Source of the DNA: Eulemur rufifrons
Taxonomy: Eukaryota; Chordata; Mammalia; Primates; Lemuridae
Direction: 5' to 3'
Length of the DNA: 64,000 nt
Assembly: GCF_041146395.1 (NCBI RefSeq)
Contig: NC_090996.1
Location: 32,388,738 to 32,452,737 of the forward strand
In this document: positions 1-10,560 of the stretch, in pieces
Layout: each line of letters starts with the position of its first letter
Position numbering within the stretch: position 1 is the first letter of the stretch
The notes under the pieces: generated by a model
Databases searched by the model: none
Seen by the model: only the letters and a program-made list of their open reading frames with translations
What the model was told of the DNA's origin: nothing
Translations under genes and position numbers: made by a program

Positions 1-735
1 CTGGGGCTCAAGAATTATCGCAACAGGGGCTTCAGGCAGGAGATTCAGGGTCTGCTTTCATGAGAGACTGGAGAATTTGGGGCTCAGGTAACATGGCTTT
101 GGGACCCAGGTGGCATCTTTGGTAGAGGAGAGATGATGGTCTCGTCACTTCTGCAGAAAGCTGTTGATTCAGCCAGGGGGATGCAAAGGTACCTGGATGG
201 TTTTGTAATTTGGAGGTACTGAAAGTCAGGGAAGCTTCCAAGATGAGACGGGAATAGAGCTTCGTGGAATAGGTAGCAAGCGGGGGAAGGTGTGCCACCT
301 GCTTCTGAAATCCCAGGACCTCGAAGCCTAAGATGTAGCAGGTGAAACAAAACAGAGATGCAAGATGGAGAGCATCCTCCAGTGGGGGGTGCCGGGGGGA
401 CCTGGTTCGCAAAGAACCAAAGCTGCCCATCACCCCAGAGCTCCTGCACGGAGAACTGCAGGTCCACACAACCTCGTGAGCCCTACCCAGAGCTGCGTCC
501 CCACTGCTGGGCGCCCCGCAACCCAGAGCTCCCAAGGGCCATCCGCCTGGGAGCTGGAAGATCTAACCAACCAGGCCTAACGGCTTCCAACCCATTGTAA
601 TACCACACCGCCCGGTAGCTTTGGAGCCTGACTCGGTCCCCCGCGCCAGGCCCCCAGCCCCTGCCCCCTTCTGAGTTCATTAGCGAGCCCAGCGTCAGTT
701 CTGTCGGCAGCACCAATTTCTCCGGGCTCCACTGT
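1..735. other. Unique DNA, nothing recognised
   Basis: No repeat, exon or RNA gene is recognised. The stretch is moderately GC-rich with scattered CpGs between about 480 and 720. Several short open frames overlap on both strands, with no conserved domain wording and no preferred frame. Confidence 0.5.
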
Positions 736-737
736 TT

Positions 738-850
738 CCTGAGAAAGGATAATAAATGTGTTCAGAAGCGTGGGGTGATTTATTAAAGTGCATTGTATTG
801 CAATGGTTTTACAAGAAGATTAATTTTTAATAAAGAAACCTATTACCTCA
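738..850. promoter_or_regulatory. Candidate conserved noncoding block
   Basis: A short AT-rich, repeat-free stretch between GC-richer flanks, with a TTTATTAAAG motif and several TAAT cores. The texture is that of conserved noncoding DNA. This is inference from composition only. Confidence 0.25.
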
Positions 851-1264
851 CTCTTTGAGGACCTTCACACACCTAAGAAAAATGATTCTTTTTGCCTCTG
901 TGGAAACGGCTGCGGCTTCTTTCCTGGAACAGGGTCTGCTTTGTTCTCTCCGGCTCCTCCGCAGAGCGGGAGATGGACTTTCTGAGTGGGGTCCAAACAG
1001 CATCTGGGCCTCTTCTTGGTCCGTCAGTGACTGAAAGTCCATTTCCTTACCCCCAATCTCCCCCCCAGCTGAGGTTCACCAACAGAGCTGCCCCTGTTCT
1101 AATCGTGTGGCGTGGTCCAGAGCAGGGGACAGCGGGGCCTGGGACAGCTGCTGACCGCTGGGGCCTCCAGACAGGGGCTTGGGGGATGCAAGGGAGATTA
1201 AAGGAGACCCACATGTGATGGAGACATCAGAAAGTCAGGAACAAAAGTGACAAAGGACTGCGTG

Positions 1265-1450
1265 GCAGTACAGAGAAGTGGATGAGTGGACTGACTGCTT
1301 TTGTGACCTCGGGCAAGTCATGTGACCTCTGAGTCTGACTGTCCTCATCTGTGAAACAGGCACCGATGGAATTTTGGGGAGGATTCAACTACAGCAAGTG
1401 GAGTGCTGGACACGGGGCCTGCGTTCACTGCCGTGCTCGCTGCCGCTGTG
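1265..1450 (+). repeat. MIR SINE
   Basis: The core wording of a MIR is present: tgtgacctcgggcaagtca, then cctctgagtctgactgtcc, then ctcatctgtgaaacagg, followed by the expected decayed 3' part. Old tRNA-derived SINE, sense orientation, no function expected. Confidence 0.85.
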
Positions 1451-1451
1451 G

Positions 1452-1890
1452 GTGATACTATCGAGGAGAGAGAGGCAGCCTGGCGATGCTGGGATTTGGG
1501 GGAGCGGTGGAGGGGGCGGCAGTGATCTGCGTGTAAATTAGAGGCAATTTATTTTCACATGCTTTTACAGGGAACACAATCCCTTTGTCTCTTCTTTATT
1601 AGGGGTAACACAGGAGCAGACAGGTGCGCTGTCTGTGGAAGAGACTCCGGCTAAGCTGAGAGAGAAGAACGTGGAGGGCTGGCTGGGGCTGTGGGGAACT
1701 GAGGCAGGCGCCGGAGACACCGTCTCCAGAGGACTTTACATGGGGGACGGTACCCTTTGGTGAGAGCAATTACAGGCTAGTTAACTTGGAGACAGAAGGC
1801 TCATCATTCAAATTAATAATAACAATTACTATTATTATTCCCATCATCATCATAATTGCTTAAAATAAGTTACTTTAATGCAACAAAAAT
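1452..1890. other. Unique DNA with AT-rich end
   Basis: No gene or clear repeat is recognised. Positions 1530-1615 (AT-rich, repeat-free) could be a small conserved block. Positions 1810-1860 are a low-complexity run of ATT/ATC triplets. Confidence 0.4.
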
Positions 1891-2034
1891 TAGTTGAGGA
1901 TCTACCACGTGCCAATCCTGAAATTCTATCTACCATCATAATTCCAGGGTTCCAAGCCAGCAACAAGGACCTTTACTTCTACATAAAGGGCTTTTACTGA
2001 GTTCAGAGTCACAATCCATCACTACAATTCCCCA

Positions 2035-2225
2035 TGAGACTGGATCCAAATAATGAAATACCAATAATAGCTAATAAATAGTAAGCACTTGGTTGATGCC
2101 AGACACTGTGCGAAGAAATCATTCATTTTATCAGCTAATTTAATCCCCCCAACAACTCTATAATATAGAGAAACTATTTGTAAATCACACCTCTGATAAA
2201 GGATCCCCATTATATAAAGAACAGT
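2035..2225 (-). repeat. MIR SINE
   Basis: Antisense MIR wording: taatagctaataaatagtaa, then gccagacactgtgcgaag, then aatttaatccccccaacaac and a decayed form of the 'fraction of lines below' segment. Diverged, but the order is right. Confidence 0.7.
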
Positions 2226-2249
2226 TAAAACTGAACAATAAGACTTGTC

Positions 2250-2425
2250 TATTCTGGACATTTCATAGAAACGGAATCACACAATATGTGGCCTTTTGCG
2301 TCTAGCTTCTTCCACTGAGCATAACGTGTTCATAAAGGCTCATCCATGTTGTAGCGTGTGTCAGTACTTTATTCCTTTTTATGACGGAATAATATTGTTA
2401 ATACACCGTGCAGATATACCACATA
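2250..2425 (-). repeat. Old L1 fragment (ORF2 end), inverted
   Basis: Matches the complement of the end of L1 ORF2. Signature phrases are ggaatcacacaatatgtggc, catccatgttgtagcgtgtg and ttcctttttatgacggaata. It lies head-to-head with a sense L1 3' UTR just downstream, which suggests one element with a 5' inversion. Confidence 0.8.
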
Positions 2426-2429
2426 GAAA

Positions 2430-2600
2430 CAGAAAGTAAATTAGTGCTTGTCAAGGGCCAGAGTGGGGGCTGGGGGGCGACTGCTTAATAGATGTAAGTT
2501 TTCTGTTTGGGTTTTGAAAAAGTTCTAGAACCACAATGGTGATGGTTGCATAACATTGTGGATGTACTTAATGCATTAAATTGTATGCTTTAAAATGTCT
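2430..2600 (+). repeat. Old L1 3' UTR fragment
   Basis: Sense L1M-type 3' UTR wording: agtgcttgtcaagggccag, then gttctagaaccacaatggtg, then atggttgcataacattgtgg and a decayed end near 2600. Continues the inverted fragment at 2250-2425. Confidence 0.75.
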
Positions 2601-2607
2601 CCTCCTC

Positions 2608-2775
2608 TTATAAAAACGCCAGTCATCTTGGATTAGGGTTCACCCTGATGACATCATTTTAACTTAATTACCTCTTTAAGACCGTACCCCCAAATACAGT
2701 TGAATTTGACCTACTGGGGGCTAGGACGTCAACATTTGGGTTCGAAGCGGATGCAAATTCAGTCCATAAGACCCT
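2608..2775 (-). repeat. MaLR-like LTR fragment
   Basis: Reads as the complement of the 5' half of an old retroviral LTR: gccagtcatcttggattagg, acctctttaagaccgta, tactgggggctaggacgtca, ending near cagtccataaga. Same family as the fuller copy at 37103-37514. Solo and partial; no viral coding sequence. Confidence 0.65.
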
Positions 2776-2964
2776 TTGAGGATATAGGTATAGAACCAGT
2801 ACGCCTGGTAGGTGTTTGGGAGACACAGCATGAAGGAAGGAGACTGACATACACGAATTGGGTAACCCCAGATGGAAGGTTTATGACATAAGGTGGCTGT
2901 CTTATTGGTTAATCTGTCCTGGGTGGAGGTGACTCCTGAAGATCAAGTAGTCTCGCTCCTTGCT

Positions 2965-3115
2965 CCTCATGGCATGGTCCAGACCAGAGCATGAGCACAG
3001 CTTGTTAGAAATGCAGAATCTCCAGCCCTACCCCAGACCAACTGAACCAGGGTCTGCATTACAGCAAGACCCCCAGGGGATCCCTGAGCCTGTTAGAGTT
3101 TAAGAAGCGCTGGCC
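2965..3115 (+). mobile_element. hAT-type nonautonomous DNA transposon (MER5-like)
   Basis: Wording typical of a short nonautonomous hAT family: ttgttagaaatgcagaatct, ccccagaccaactgaacc, ttaagaagcgctgg. No transposase. Similar pieces recur at 35860 and 36372. Family number not certain. Confidence 0.65.
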
Positions 3116-3189
3116 TAGACCCTCAAATTCTCTCTCGCTCCCTCCCTTTCAGAAGCCAGGATTTCCAGAATCGATGTCTGTTCTGACAG

Positions 3190-3350
3190 CCCCTGCCGCA
3201 CTCTGCTCATCCCTGTTTACACACTTGTGTGGCTACCTGTGCAATTAAGTTATAACGAGCCCTATTAGCGAACTGGTTTGCACCCAGTTGATTTCCTGGT
3301 TGCGCAAATGTGCTCGGTAATGACCCATTTTAATAGTGAGATTAGCACAG
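3190..3350. promoter_or_regulatory. Candidate conserved noncoding block
   Basis: Repeat-free, AT-biased stretch with little simple sequence (for example tgtgcaattaagttataacg and attttaatagtgagattagc). Looks like conserved noncoding DNA; composition only, no alignment available. Confidence 0.3.
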
Positions 3351-4173
3351 AAACCCAGCTCCACCTTTCGTAGTCGGACAGCTTTCTGGGATGACCTGGA
3401 AGGGAACCAGCTCACGAGGGGATCCTGGCCCCGTGGCCTCCTCCAGGACGTGGCAAGATGGTGAAGGAAGAGCTAAGAGAGGTGCTTGGGCTGTCGGAGC
3501 CCCAAATCTATAACCAAAGAGGATGTAGCTCAGCTCCATGGGCCCAGTACGGGGGAGGAGTGGGTGGTCATGACTGTCTTCCTGCCCAGGACAATGGAGA
3601 GGTCGGTTCTATCACAGGAGAGGAAGGAGACTATGAGCAGTTAAGTGGTCATGCCCTCACCACCCCACAAATGAACCAAAGAGCCAAGACTTGAACCTGA
3701 GTGTCTCATACCAAAATTCCCCACTGGGACAGCCTTAGCTGTCACTGGTACCTGCTGGTGGGGGTGTCAGGATCAATTTTAGCTTCTTCCCAGGCCTAGG
3801 AAAGACATTTTTCCAACCACTCATCCCATCTCTTCCTGGGAGTCCTACCCGTCTGGCAGAAAAGGCTGACTGCTTGGGAAAGTGACTCTGCAAGGCTCAG
3901 AAAGAGCACTTGGGGGACCAGTGGGCAGAGAAGTAGGAAGGGCTCTCAGAGGGCTGAGTGCATCAGTGACTCTGAAGCCACCTCCGTGCTAATTAGGGAA
4001 GCTTATCCTGGGGCATTACCGGCTTTGTTTAGCTTTCAGCTCCCATCTCTCCCGCTGAGGACCATCCCTGGCAAGGGCCTCATTCCTTATTGAACTCCTG
4101 GTAACTAGTTTCACTCTCAGGGCTTGGTTTTTAACCCTTGGAAAGCAAAACAGACTTGGCACCTGTTCATCTC
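3351..4173. other. Unique DNA, nothing recognised
   Basis: No repeat, exon or RNA gene stands out. The short open frames here differ in strand and frame and carry no recognisable domain. Confidence 0.5.
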
Positions 4174-4300
4174 TGCTGTGGTTTGAATGACGGTGCCCTC
4201 TCCAAAATTCACGTTGAAACTTAATCCCCACTATGGTGTATTAAGAAGTGGTGCCTCTAGGGAAGCAGAGCTCTCACAAATAGATTAGTGCCATATAAAA
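4174..4300 (+). repeat. MaLR-type LTR, 5' part (split by L1)
   Basis: Starts with tgctgtggtttgaatg and continues with ccaaaattcacgttgaaact and taatccccactatggtg, the classic start of a MaLR LTR. It breaks at atataaaa (4293-4300), where an L1 is inserted. The LTR resumes at 5711. Confidence 0.85.
4293..4300. repeat. Target-site duplication of the 4.3-kb L1 (left)
   Basis: The octamer atataaaa here is repeated at 5703-5710, directly after the L1 A-rich end. Uninterrupted MaLR LTRs carry this word once. Confidence 0.65.
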
Positions 4301-5702
4301 AATGGCTGGCAGCATGGCATTGGTACAAAAATAGAGACATAGATCAATGGAACAGAACAGAGAACCCAGATATGAAACCATCTATCTACAACCAACTGAT
4401 GTTTGACAAAGCAGACAACAATATACACTGAGGAAAAGAATCCCTATTCAACAAATGGTGCTGGGAAAATTGGATAGCCCCATGCAGAAGAATGAAACAG
4501 GACCCCTACCTCTCAGCACTCACAAAAATTAATTCAAGATGAATAAAAGACTTAAATCCAAGGCATGAAACCACAAGAATTCTAGAAGAAAATGTAGGAA
4601 AAACTCTTCTAGATATTGGCTCAGGGAAAGAATTTATGACTAAGACTCCAATGGCAATCATGGCAATAACAAAAATTAATAAATGGGATTTGATTAAACT
4701 AAAAAGCTTCTGCACAGCTAAGGAAATAATCAACAGAGCAAAGAGATGATCTACAGAATGGGAGAAAATATTCACAAGCTACATATCCAATAAAGGGCTA
4801 ATATCCAGAATTTACAAAGAACTCAAGCAAATCAGCAAGAAAAAAAACAAACAACCCTATTAAAAATGGGCAAAAGACATGAACAGCAGCTTCTCAAATG
4901 AAGAAAAATAAATGGCCAGTAAACAAATGAAAAAATGCTCAAGGTCAATAATCATCACGGAAATCCAAATTAAAATCACAATGAGATATCACCTTACCCC
5001 AGTTAAAATGGCTTTTATTAAAAAGTCCAAACACAATAGATGCTGGCATGGATGCAGAGAAACAGTAACCCTTTTATACAGTGCTGGTAGGACTGCAAAT
5101 TAGCACAACCCTTATGAAAAACCGTATGGAGATTCCTCAAAGAACTAAAAATAGACCTACCATTCTATCCAGCAATCCCACTTTTGGGTATCTACCCAAA
5201 CGAAAACAAGTCCTTTCGTCAACAAGTCACCCGCACTTGAAAGTTTATTGCAGCACAATTCACAATTGCAAAGACGTAGAATCAACCCAAGTGCCCAACA
5301 ATTCATGAGTGGTTTAATAAAATGTGGTATATGTATACCATGGAGTACGACTCAGCCACAAAAAGATGAATTAACTACTTTTTCAATAATCTGGATGGAT
5401 CTGGAGACCATTCTCCTAAGTGAAGTATCTCAAGAATGGAAAAACTCTACATGTACTCACTGTTAAATTGGAACTAACCGATGAGCACACATGTGCACAG
5501 AGGGAAGTAAAACTCAGGGGAAATCAACCAGGGGGAGGGAGGATGAGGGGAAGGGCAAAAACGTACCTAATGGTACAATGAACGCTATTTGGGTGATGGG
5601 CACACCTACAGCTGCAACTCAAGCATTACAAAAGTGACCCATGTAACCTAAAACATTTATACCCCCTTAATATTTTAAAATTTAAAAAAAGTAATTTTAA
5701 AA
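4301..5702 (+). mobile_element. 5'-truncated L1 LINE
   Basis: Contains the last part of ORF2 followed by the 3' UTR and an A-rich end (about 5680-5702). Phrases such as ccaactgatgtttgacaaag, caaatggtgctgggaaaatt and tggagtacgactcagcc identify it. The reading frame is broken by stops and frameshifts, so no reverse transcriptase can be made. It lies in the same orientation as the LTR it interrupts, with an 8-bp target duplication. Confidence 0.95.
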
Positions 5703-5710
5703 ATATAAAA

Positions 5711-5955
5711 GGGCTGGTGGGAACCAGCTTAGGCCCTTCTCTGCACTTCCCCTCTCCCACCACATAAGGACACAGCACTTGTCCCTTTGGTCCGTTCTGT
5801 CCCCTCTGTCACGCCCCACCAAACACCAAATGCCAGTGCCTTGATCTTGCACTTTCCAGCCTCGAAAGTGAGAAAATAAGTGTCTGTTCTCTCTGCTCTT
5901 TATAAATCACCGAGCCTCGGCTGCTTTGTTACAGCTGCACAAATGGACCAAGACA
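5711..5955 (+). repeat. MaLR-type LTR, 3' part (split by L1)
   Basis: Continues the LTR begun at 4174: caccacataaggacacagc, gccagtgccttgatcttgc, tttccagcctcgaaagtgag, then the polyadenylation region and the end at ggaccaagaca. No internal retroviral genes flank it, so it is a solo LTR. Together with 4174-4300 it measures about 370 bp, a normal MaLR LTR length. Confidence 0.85.
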
Positions 5956-6179
5956 ACCTACCTCAGGTGGCCAGTGAAGAACGAGAGGAGACGAGAGAAG
6001 GACGAACAGGGAAGGCAGGTCTGCCAGCAGAGACAAGAGGGACCATCCTGCCTGCTGAAACCTCCATGTCACACAGAGATAATGTTGCCAGCTGTCCCCT
6101 CCCTCCCTGTGGGGACATGAGCTCCTCATCACCCATAGTCGGTACCACTTCTTAACTCACCGAGAGCCCAGCACTGTGC

Positions 6180-6655
6180 TGGCATCTGCCGGCATCTGTG
6201 TCCCCACTGGGGACCACTCGCCACCCCATTCTGTGCCCTGTGACCCTTATGGACTTCACTAATGGGTCCCCTTCCCCACTGATTGTGGCTGGGAGCAGAC
6301 ATCCCAAGACAGCAGAGAGTGGGAGGAGAGCGAGATGGAGGTATTCATTCTCTTGACCCCCTGTCTGCTGGAATATGCTGGAATACGCATTGCTTATGAC
6401 AGGACCCTCTCCTGATGGTGACATCCACAGCAGGCAACCTCCCCCACTGTCCCCTGGGTTCTGGCAACTCCCCCTGCCTCCTCGAAGCCTGGGGGTGGTA
6501 GCAGCTCCCTGCTGTCGCTAGCCCCAGGGTGCTGTACCTTCTCTTATGTGTTTCCCTTAACCCTTTGATCAATAATTCCTTTATTAAACTTATCTCACTT
6601 CTCCCATCAGTACACATCATCTGTTTCCAGCAGGGACCCTGACCCACATAGGATC
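6180..6655 (+). repeat. Candidate ancient retroelement 3' region
   Basis: The end of this stretch (tttattaaacttatctcac, catctgtttccagcagggac, ctgacccacataggat) resembles the 3' end of an old LTR- or LINE-type repeat. The upstream part is less clear. Family not assigned. Confidence 0.4.
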
Positions 6656-6689
6656 CTGCGTGTTTGATCTCCAATCCTCAGACACGATT

Positions 6690-6825
6690 CTGCAGAACAG
6701 GCATGAATAGCCTCGCGTCGCAGATGAGGGAATGGAGGCTCAGAATTCACATTTACATAAATAGCCCAAGGTCATAAAGTAGTTAATAGAATTTTGAACT
6801 CACGGAGGCTGACTGATATGGGTGA
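6690..6825 (-). repeat. MIR SINE
   Basis: Antisense MIR: cagatgagggaatggaggct, tagcccaaggtcataaagta, attttgaactcacggaggc. Order and spacing fit the reverse of the MIR core. Confidence 0.85.
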
Positions 6826-6829
6826 CCCA

Positions 6830-7139
6830 TGAGTCGGAGGTAAATAAGTGCATGTTGAGTAAGATGAGTAAAGGGATGAGCCCCTCCTGTCCGACCCTTT
6901 CTAACCGAGCATTTTCATCCGCGCCCCGTGCAGGGGCTGAACACCGTGCTTCACCCACATGGTTCACGTGAGTCATTGCTTCGTGTCACCCGTAAACCCA
7001 CCCGGGTCTCCACCAAGCCCTTCAGCCAAACCGTGCCCTCCCCGGCCATGAGCCCAGCCCCACACCACATCAGCTTCTTCTGAGTCGAGCAACTTAGCGT
7101 TCCTAAAACTGTATTTTTCCACCCCAGAGCCTCCAAGTC
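6830..7139. other. Unique DNA, nothing recognised
   Basis: No repeat or coding evidence seen. Confidence 0.5.
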
Positions 7140-7350
7140 ACAGCAGCCCTTTGCACTTCATCTACAAAATTTTCCAGTATACTGCAGTTTTAGTGGGACT
7201 ATTAAAAACCTGTCAGAGAAATGCTGGTAATGGCAAAAACATTTCTCAGGGGCCGTCAATTCCCCACATATCCATCAGAGCTGCCCTGCACAACAAGAAG
7301 GGCCTCATTTAGAATGTGTCAATTCTGATTATTAATGTGGGGAAAACACC
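7140..7350. promoter_or_regulatory. Candidate conserved noncoding block
   Basis: Repeat-free AT-biased stretch with clean words such as gtttagaatg-like and gattattaatgtggggaaaa near 7325-7346. Texture of a conserved noncoding element; inference only. Confidence 0.3.
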
Positions 7351-7790
7351 TGCTAAGTATGTTTGTCTGGGAGGTGAGCTTGGCAGGACGGGAGGGCAGG
7401 AGCAGCCACAGCTGCAGAGAAAACCCCGGTGTCCGAGCCTGGCCTGTGGAAAGGCCACCATAATTAGTTAGGACTTGGCTATCACAGCAAAGAGAAGAGA
7501 GGAAGGGAGGACGGAGAGGGTGGGGAGGGGTCGTGCAGCCCACAGAGGGCAGCCCCCTGCCATCATGGTGGAATGCAATTCATACCTGAAATCCACAGTA
7601 CATGACATGTTCATTTGTCTTCAGATATGTTAGCCTGTGAGATCCCCCGGCACCCTCTACATAGCTGTCCTCAAAATTCAAACCTTAACAATGAACAGGA
7701 TAGCTTGATTTTGGTGCTCACTAACTGAAGCCTGTTTGGGTTACAAAGACTCCATCGCTATCACCACTGAACCAAGTTTATGTATTTACC
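7351..7790. other. Unique DNA, nothing recognised
   Basis: No repeat or exon recognised. A purine-rich patch lies at about 7490-7530. Confidence 0.45.
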
Positions 7791-7794
7791 TGAA

Positions 7795-8240
7795 TACTGA
7801 TTCATTTGTCCATCCATCCATCTGTCCGTCATCCAACTATTCATCCACGTACGAACACCCGTCTCCCCTTCTCCTTCCATCTATCCATCTATCTAACCAC
7901 TTATGCATTAATTCATGCATTTTTTTTCACTCATCTGGCATTTATTGAGCAACTACTCAGTTCCAAACTATATACTGGCCCTAAAGGATTCCAAGATGAA
8001 TTGGCCCTGACTTCAAGGAGCTCATAGTCTAGAAAGAGAAACAGACATGCACTTGGGCAACATGGCCCAGGGAAGAATGGACGCAGCTGCAGACCATCTT
8101 TAGTCCTGAGACCTTCCCAGAGGAAATCACTGAGCTGGGTTTTGAAGGGTGAGCAGGAGTTTCACAAGGAGGAAAGGGCATGAGTTGGGATGGGCAAAAC
8201 CACATGAGAGGGCAGCCTATGAAAAGCTGTGGAAGTTGGA
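7795..8240 (-). repeat. L2 LINE 3' end
   Basis: Antisense L2: a tcatccatcc-type expansion, then gcatttattgagcaactact, ttcaaggagctcatagtcta, tgagctgggttttgaagggt. This is the reverse of the L2 3' end and the adjacent ORF end. The start is expanded into an imperfect ATCC repeat (7808-7895). Confidence 0.85.
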
Positions 8241-8539
8241 TTACTGGTGGGAATTATCAGACAAGAGGCAGAGGAGCAAGGGAGGAAAGCAACAGCCTTT
8301 CTGAAGTCTCAAACCCTTAACCGAAGCAACATACTCACGGCAGAGCATGCGACCCTAGAGAAGGGACCGGGAAGGCAGAGGACACATCCTGTTCAGCTTG
8401 ACAGCCCCCTCTGTGCCTCCTGTGACACCCTAAACACAGGAGGAGCTCAATATTCTATGACTTTATGAATTCAGCCCTGTTTCAGCAAGCGCTTAACGCA
8501 CGCCCAACAGTAAGGTGGTTTGTGGAGTGAGCGAACGAA

Positions 8540-8720
8540 GGTCGGGCATCGTGCACGTGCTCCGTGTTCACTGTCTCGTTTTAATGCTTGCGGTAACCTT
8601 ACAAGAACGGATGAGGAGGCTGAAGCCCGGCAAGGTGAAACAGCTGCTAATGATCCCTACCTAGCGATCATTGAGAGCTGGGACTGGAATCCACGGCTTT
8701 TGTTTCCAAAGCATCTGTTA
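8540..8720 (-). repeat. MIR SINE
   Basis: Antisense MIR, diverged: aacggatgaggaggctgaag, gacgtggt-like gap, ctgggactggaatccacgg. The order matches a MIR read backwards. Confidence 0.65.
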
Positions 8721-9399
8721 TGTCTCTGCTCTCTTCCAACACCCCTCCCCAAGCCCGCAGACAGAGGACTGTAAAACAGGACGGCGGATCTCCTGGAGTT
8801 GTGTTTGTCAGAGAAGGAGCAAGCCCGGGGCCAAAAGGATGATGCTCGATGCCAGGGTGGCCAGAGGGGTTGTAGAACGGAAGATGAAAGCCTGAGAGGT
8901 AAGGTTTTACTTTGTTGTTGTTTGTTGTTGTTTGTGTTTGGGTTGTGGGGAGGGATGCAGTGGAAGGTGAGGAGAAATGGTGGCTGCATTCCCATCCGAT
9001 CAAGTCCTGCCACCGGCTAGGTCCTTCTCGAGAAGAAACCCGCAGGTTCTAGCTCTGACTTAGCATCTGGTTGTCCACGCGGACCCAGACAGGCTCCTCT
9101 TGGAGGGGAAGACCTTAACACTTTCTCCCAGTGGATTAACGAGGAAGGTGGGACAGAGAATCACTTTACCCTATCAAGGGCCTCTGAGCCTGTCAATCCC
9201 AGAACACAAGGAGATTTGGTGTCAGTCCTGCCATGTCTGAGCGTCCTGCAGCCCAGCCGGCCACGGGACGGTGGTGGGAAGGGCCACACACCTGGGCTTC
9301 CCGGCCAGGGTAGGCAAGCTTGGCTGCCCAGCTGCAAATGGAAACGCTCCTCATCAAAAAAGGGGTTGGAAGTGGGGGAGAGGAAAAAGGACTTTCCAA
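8721..9399. other. Unique DNA, nothing recognised
   Basis: No gene or firm repeat. A GTT-rich low-complexity stretch lies at 8908-8940. Confidence 0.45.
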
Positions 9400-9632
9400 A
9401 CCTCCTCCTTGCTCAAGCTTAACAGCTCCAATTTGAGGAATTATTTTAGGCCTCCTTTTGATGGGGAGCTTAAAGGGCAAAGTTTGGGCAGCAAATAAAA
9501 TTGAGTGTACGGAGGAAGGGGAGTTAAACCACACCAGGAACGTTTTAAGGAGCTTACAAGCAACTCCGGAGAAGAGCTTATTATACCTCTGCTTCCAAGG
9601 AACCTGTGGATCAGATTTAATCTGCAAAGAGG
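9400..9632. promoter_or_regulatory. Candidate conserved noncoding block
   Basis: Repeat-free, AT-biased sequence with words such as gaggaattattttaggcctc and agcttattatacctctgc. It directly abuts the CpG-dense cluster. Conservation is inferred from texture, not measured. Confidence 0.35.
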
Positions 9633-9635
9633 CCC

Positions 9636-9774
9636 CGTCAAGGTCTCCTCCTTGGGCGAACACAGCCTCCGGCAGACCCAGGCCGAACGGCGAGGCTGCG
9701 CCCCCGGCCCCAGCCGCACGGCCCACAGACACGCGGACAGCCAGCCCCCGGGGACAGGGGCCGGCGCGAGGCCG
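9636..9774. promoter_or_regulatory. Short CpG-dense cluster
   Basis: By hand count there are 17 CpG dinucleotides in about 139 bp of very GC-rich sequence, far above the surrounding DNA. It is shorter than the usual 200-bp threshold for a CpG island. The flanks on both sides are AT-rich and repeat-free. It could be an orphan CpG island, a methylation-free enhancer core or an unannotated promoter. No exon is recognisable beside it. Confidence 0.5.
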
Positions 9775-10130
9775 TCACTCTCCTTTATGCTCCATTTATT
9801 CATCTCATACCGAGCTGCCCTGCGTACGCAACTTCCATAGCCAGCAAAACTGAACGTTCTGATTTTTAACGATGCCAGGCAATAATTTTGGCACCCGGAT
9901 CACTCTCGCTTGCCTGTCAGCATAGTGATTTAAAAAAAAAAAAAAAAAAAAAGACAGAAAATAAAAAAAAACCCTGTGTTGTTGGATAAACCCACCAGAT
10001 GGTTCATCTCTATCAACCGCACATTGTGCCCGCTACTGCGCCGCGCGCTTTGTAAATCTCAACTGTTTAGAGACCAGCGCGTCAGTATTTTTTTTGCCTA
10101 GTTAGCCTTTCAACCTCATTCCCCAAAGTA
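9775..10130. promoter_or_regulatory. Candidate conserved noncoding block
   Basis: Mostly repeat-free stretch: catttattcatctcatacc, ttttaacgatgccaggcaat, aataattttggcacccgg. A 21-bp A run (9932-9952) interrupts it. A second small CpG concentration (ctactgcgccgcgcgctttg) lies near 10033-10052. Conservation is inferred. Confidence 0.4.
9932..9952. repeat. (A)21 homopolymer
   Basis: A clean A run not attached to any recognisable SINE or LINE. A second shorter run follows at 9963-9970. Confidence 0.9.
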
Positions 10131-10199
10131 ACCAAGCCGCTCTCACGCCCCCGTGCACCCCTGTCCCCACGCCGGCTTCGAGACACATATGTCTTCCCT

Positions 10200-10560
10200 T
10201 TTATGAGTCACTGCCTGATGCCAGCTCAGGATATTACTGCCTCAAAAATTAACTCGCACACTGAGAATAATCACAGAAAAGAAATTTGTTTTCCTACAAG
10301 GTTGTTTTCCAGCTGTTTTAATGCAGACAATTTTACCCTGAAACCCAAATGGAATGGAAAAAAAGAGGGGGAGAGAGAGAGAGAGAGAGAGGCAGAGAGA
10401 GAGACTTTAAAATCTGCATAATTTGAAAGTGCTTAATGTAAATTAGATAGATCAGCCTAATTTTATTTCAGTACTTTTTAATTGCATTTATAATTAGTAA
10501 AATACATTAATGTGCTACACAGAAGGTCAGGAGTTCTGGTAACGGGATCTAATTAAAATG
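10200..10560. promoter_or_regulatory. Candidate conserved noncoding block rich in homeodomain cores
   Basis: AT-rich, repeat-free apart from a central GA tract. Between 10421 and 10560 about ten TAAT/ATTA cores occur in 140 bp, the minimal recognition word of many homeodomain factors. AT-rich DNA gives such words by chance, so this supports but does not prove an enhancer. Confidence 0.4.
10367..10404. repeat. (GA)n tract
   Basis: Pure GA repeat with one interruption, inside the AT-rich candidate block. Probably polymorphic. Confidence 0.9.

Noticed and set aside
4301..5466. Open frames matching L1 ORF2 end
   Set aside because: They are fragments of a decayed L1 broken by stops and frameshifts; no functional reverse transcriptase can result.
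7808..7895. ATCC-type repeats as a CRISPR-like or phased array
   Set aside because: It is an imperfect tetranucleotide expansion at the end of a reversed L2, with no spacers.
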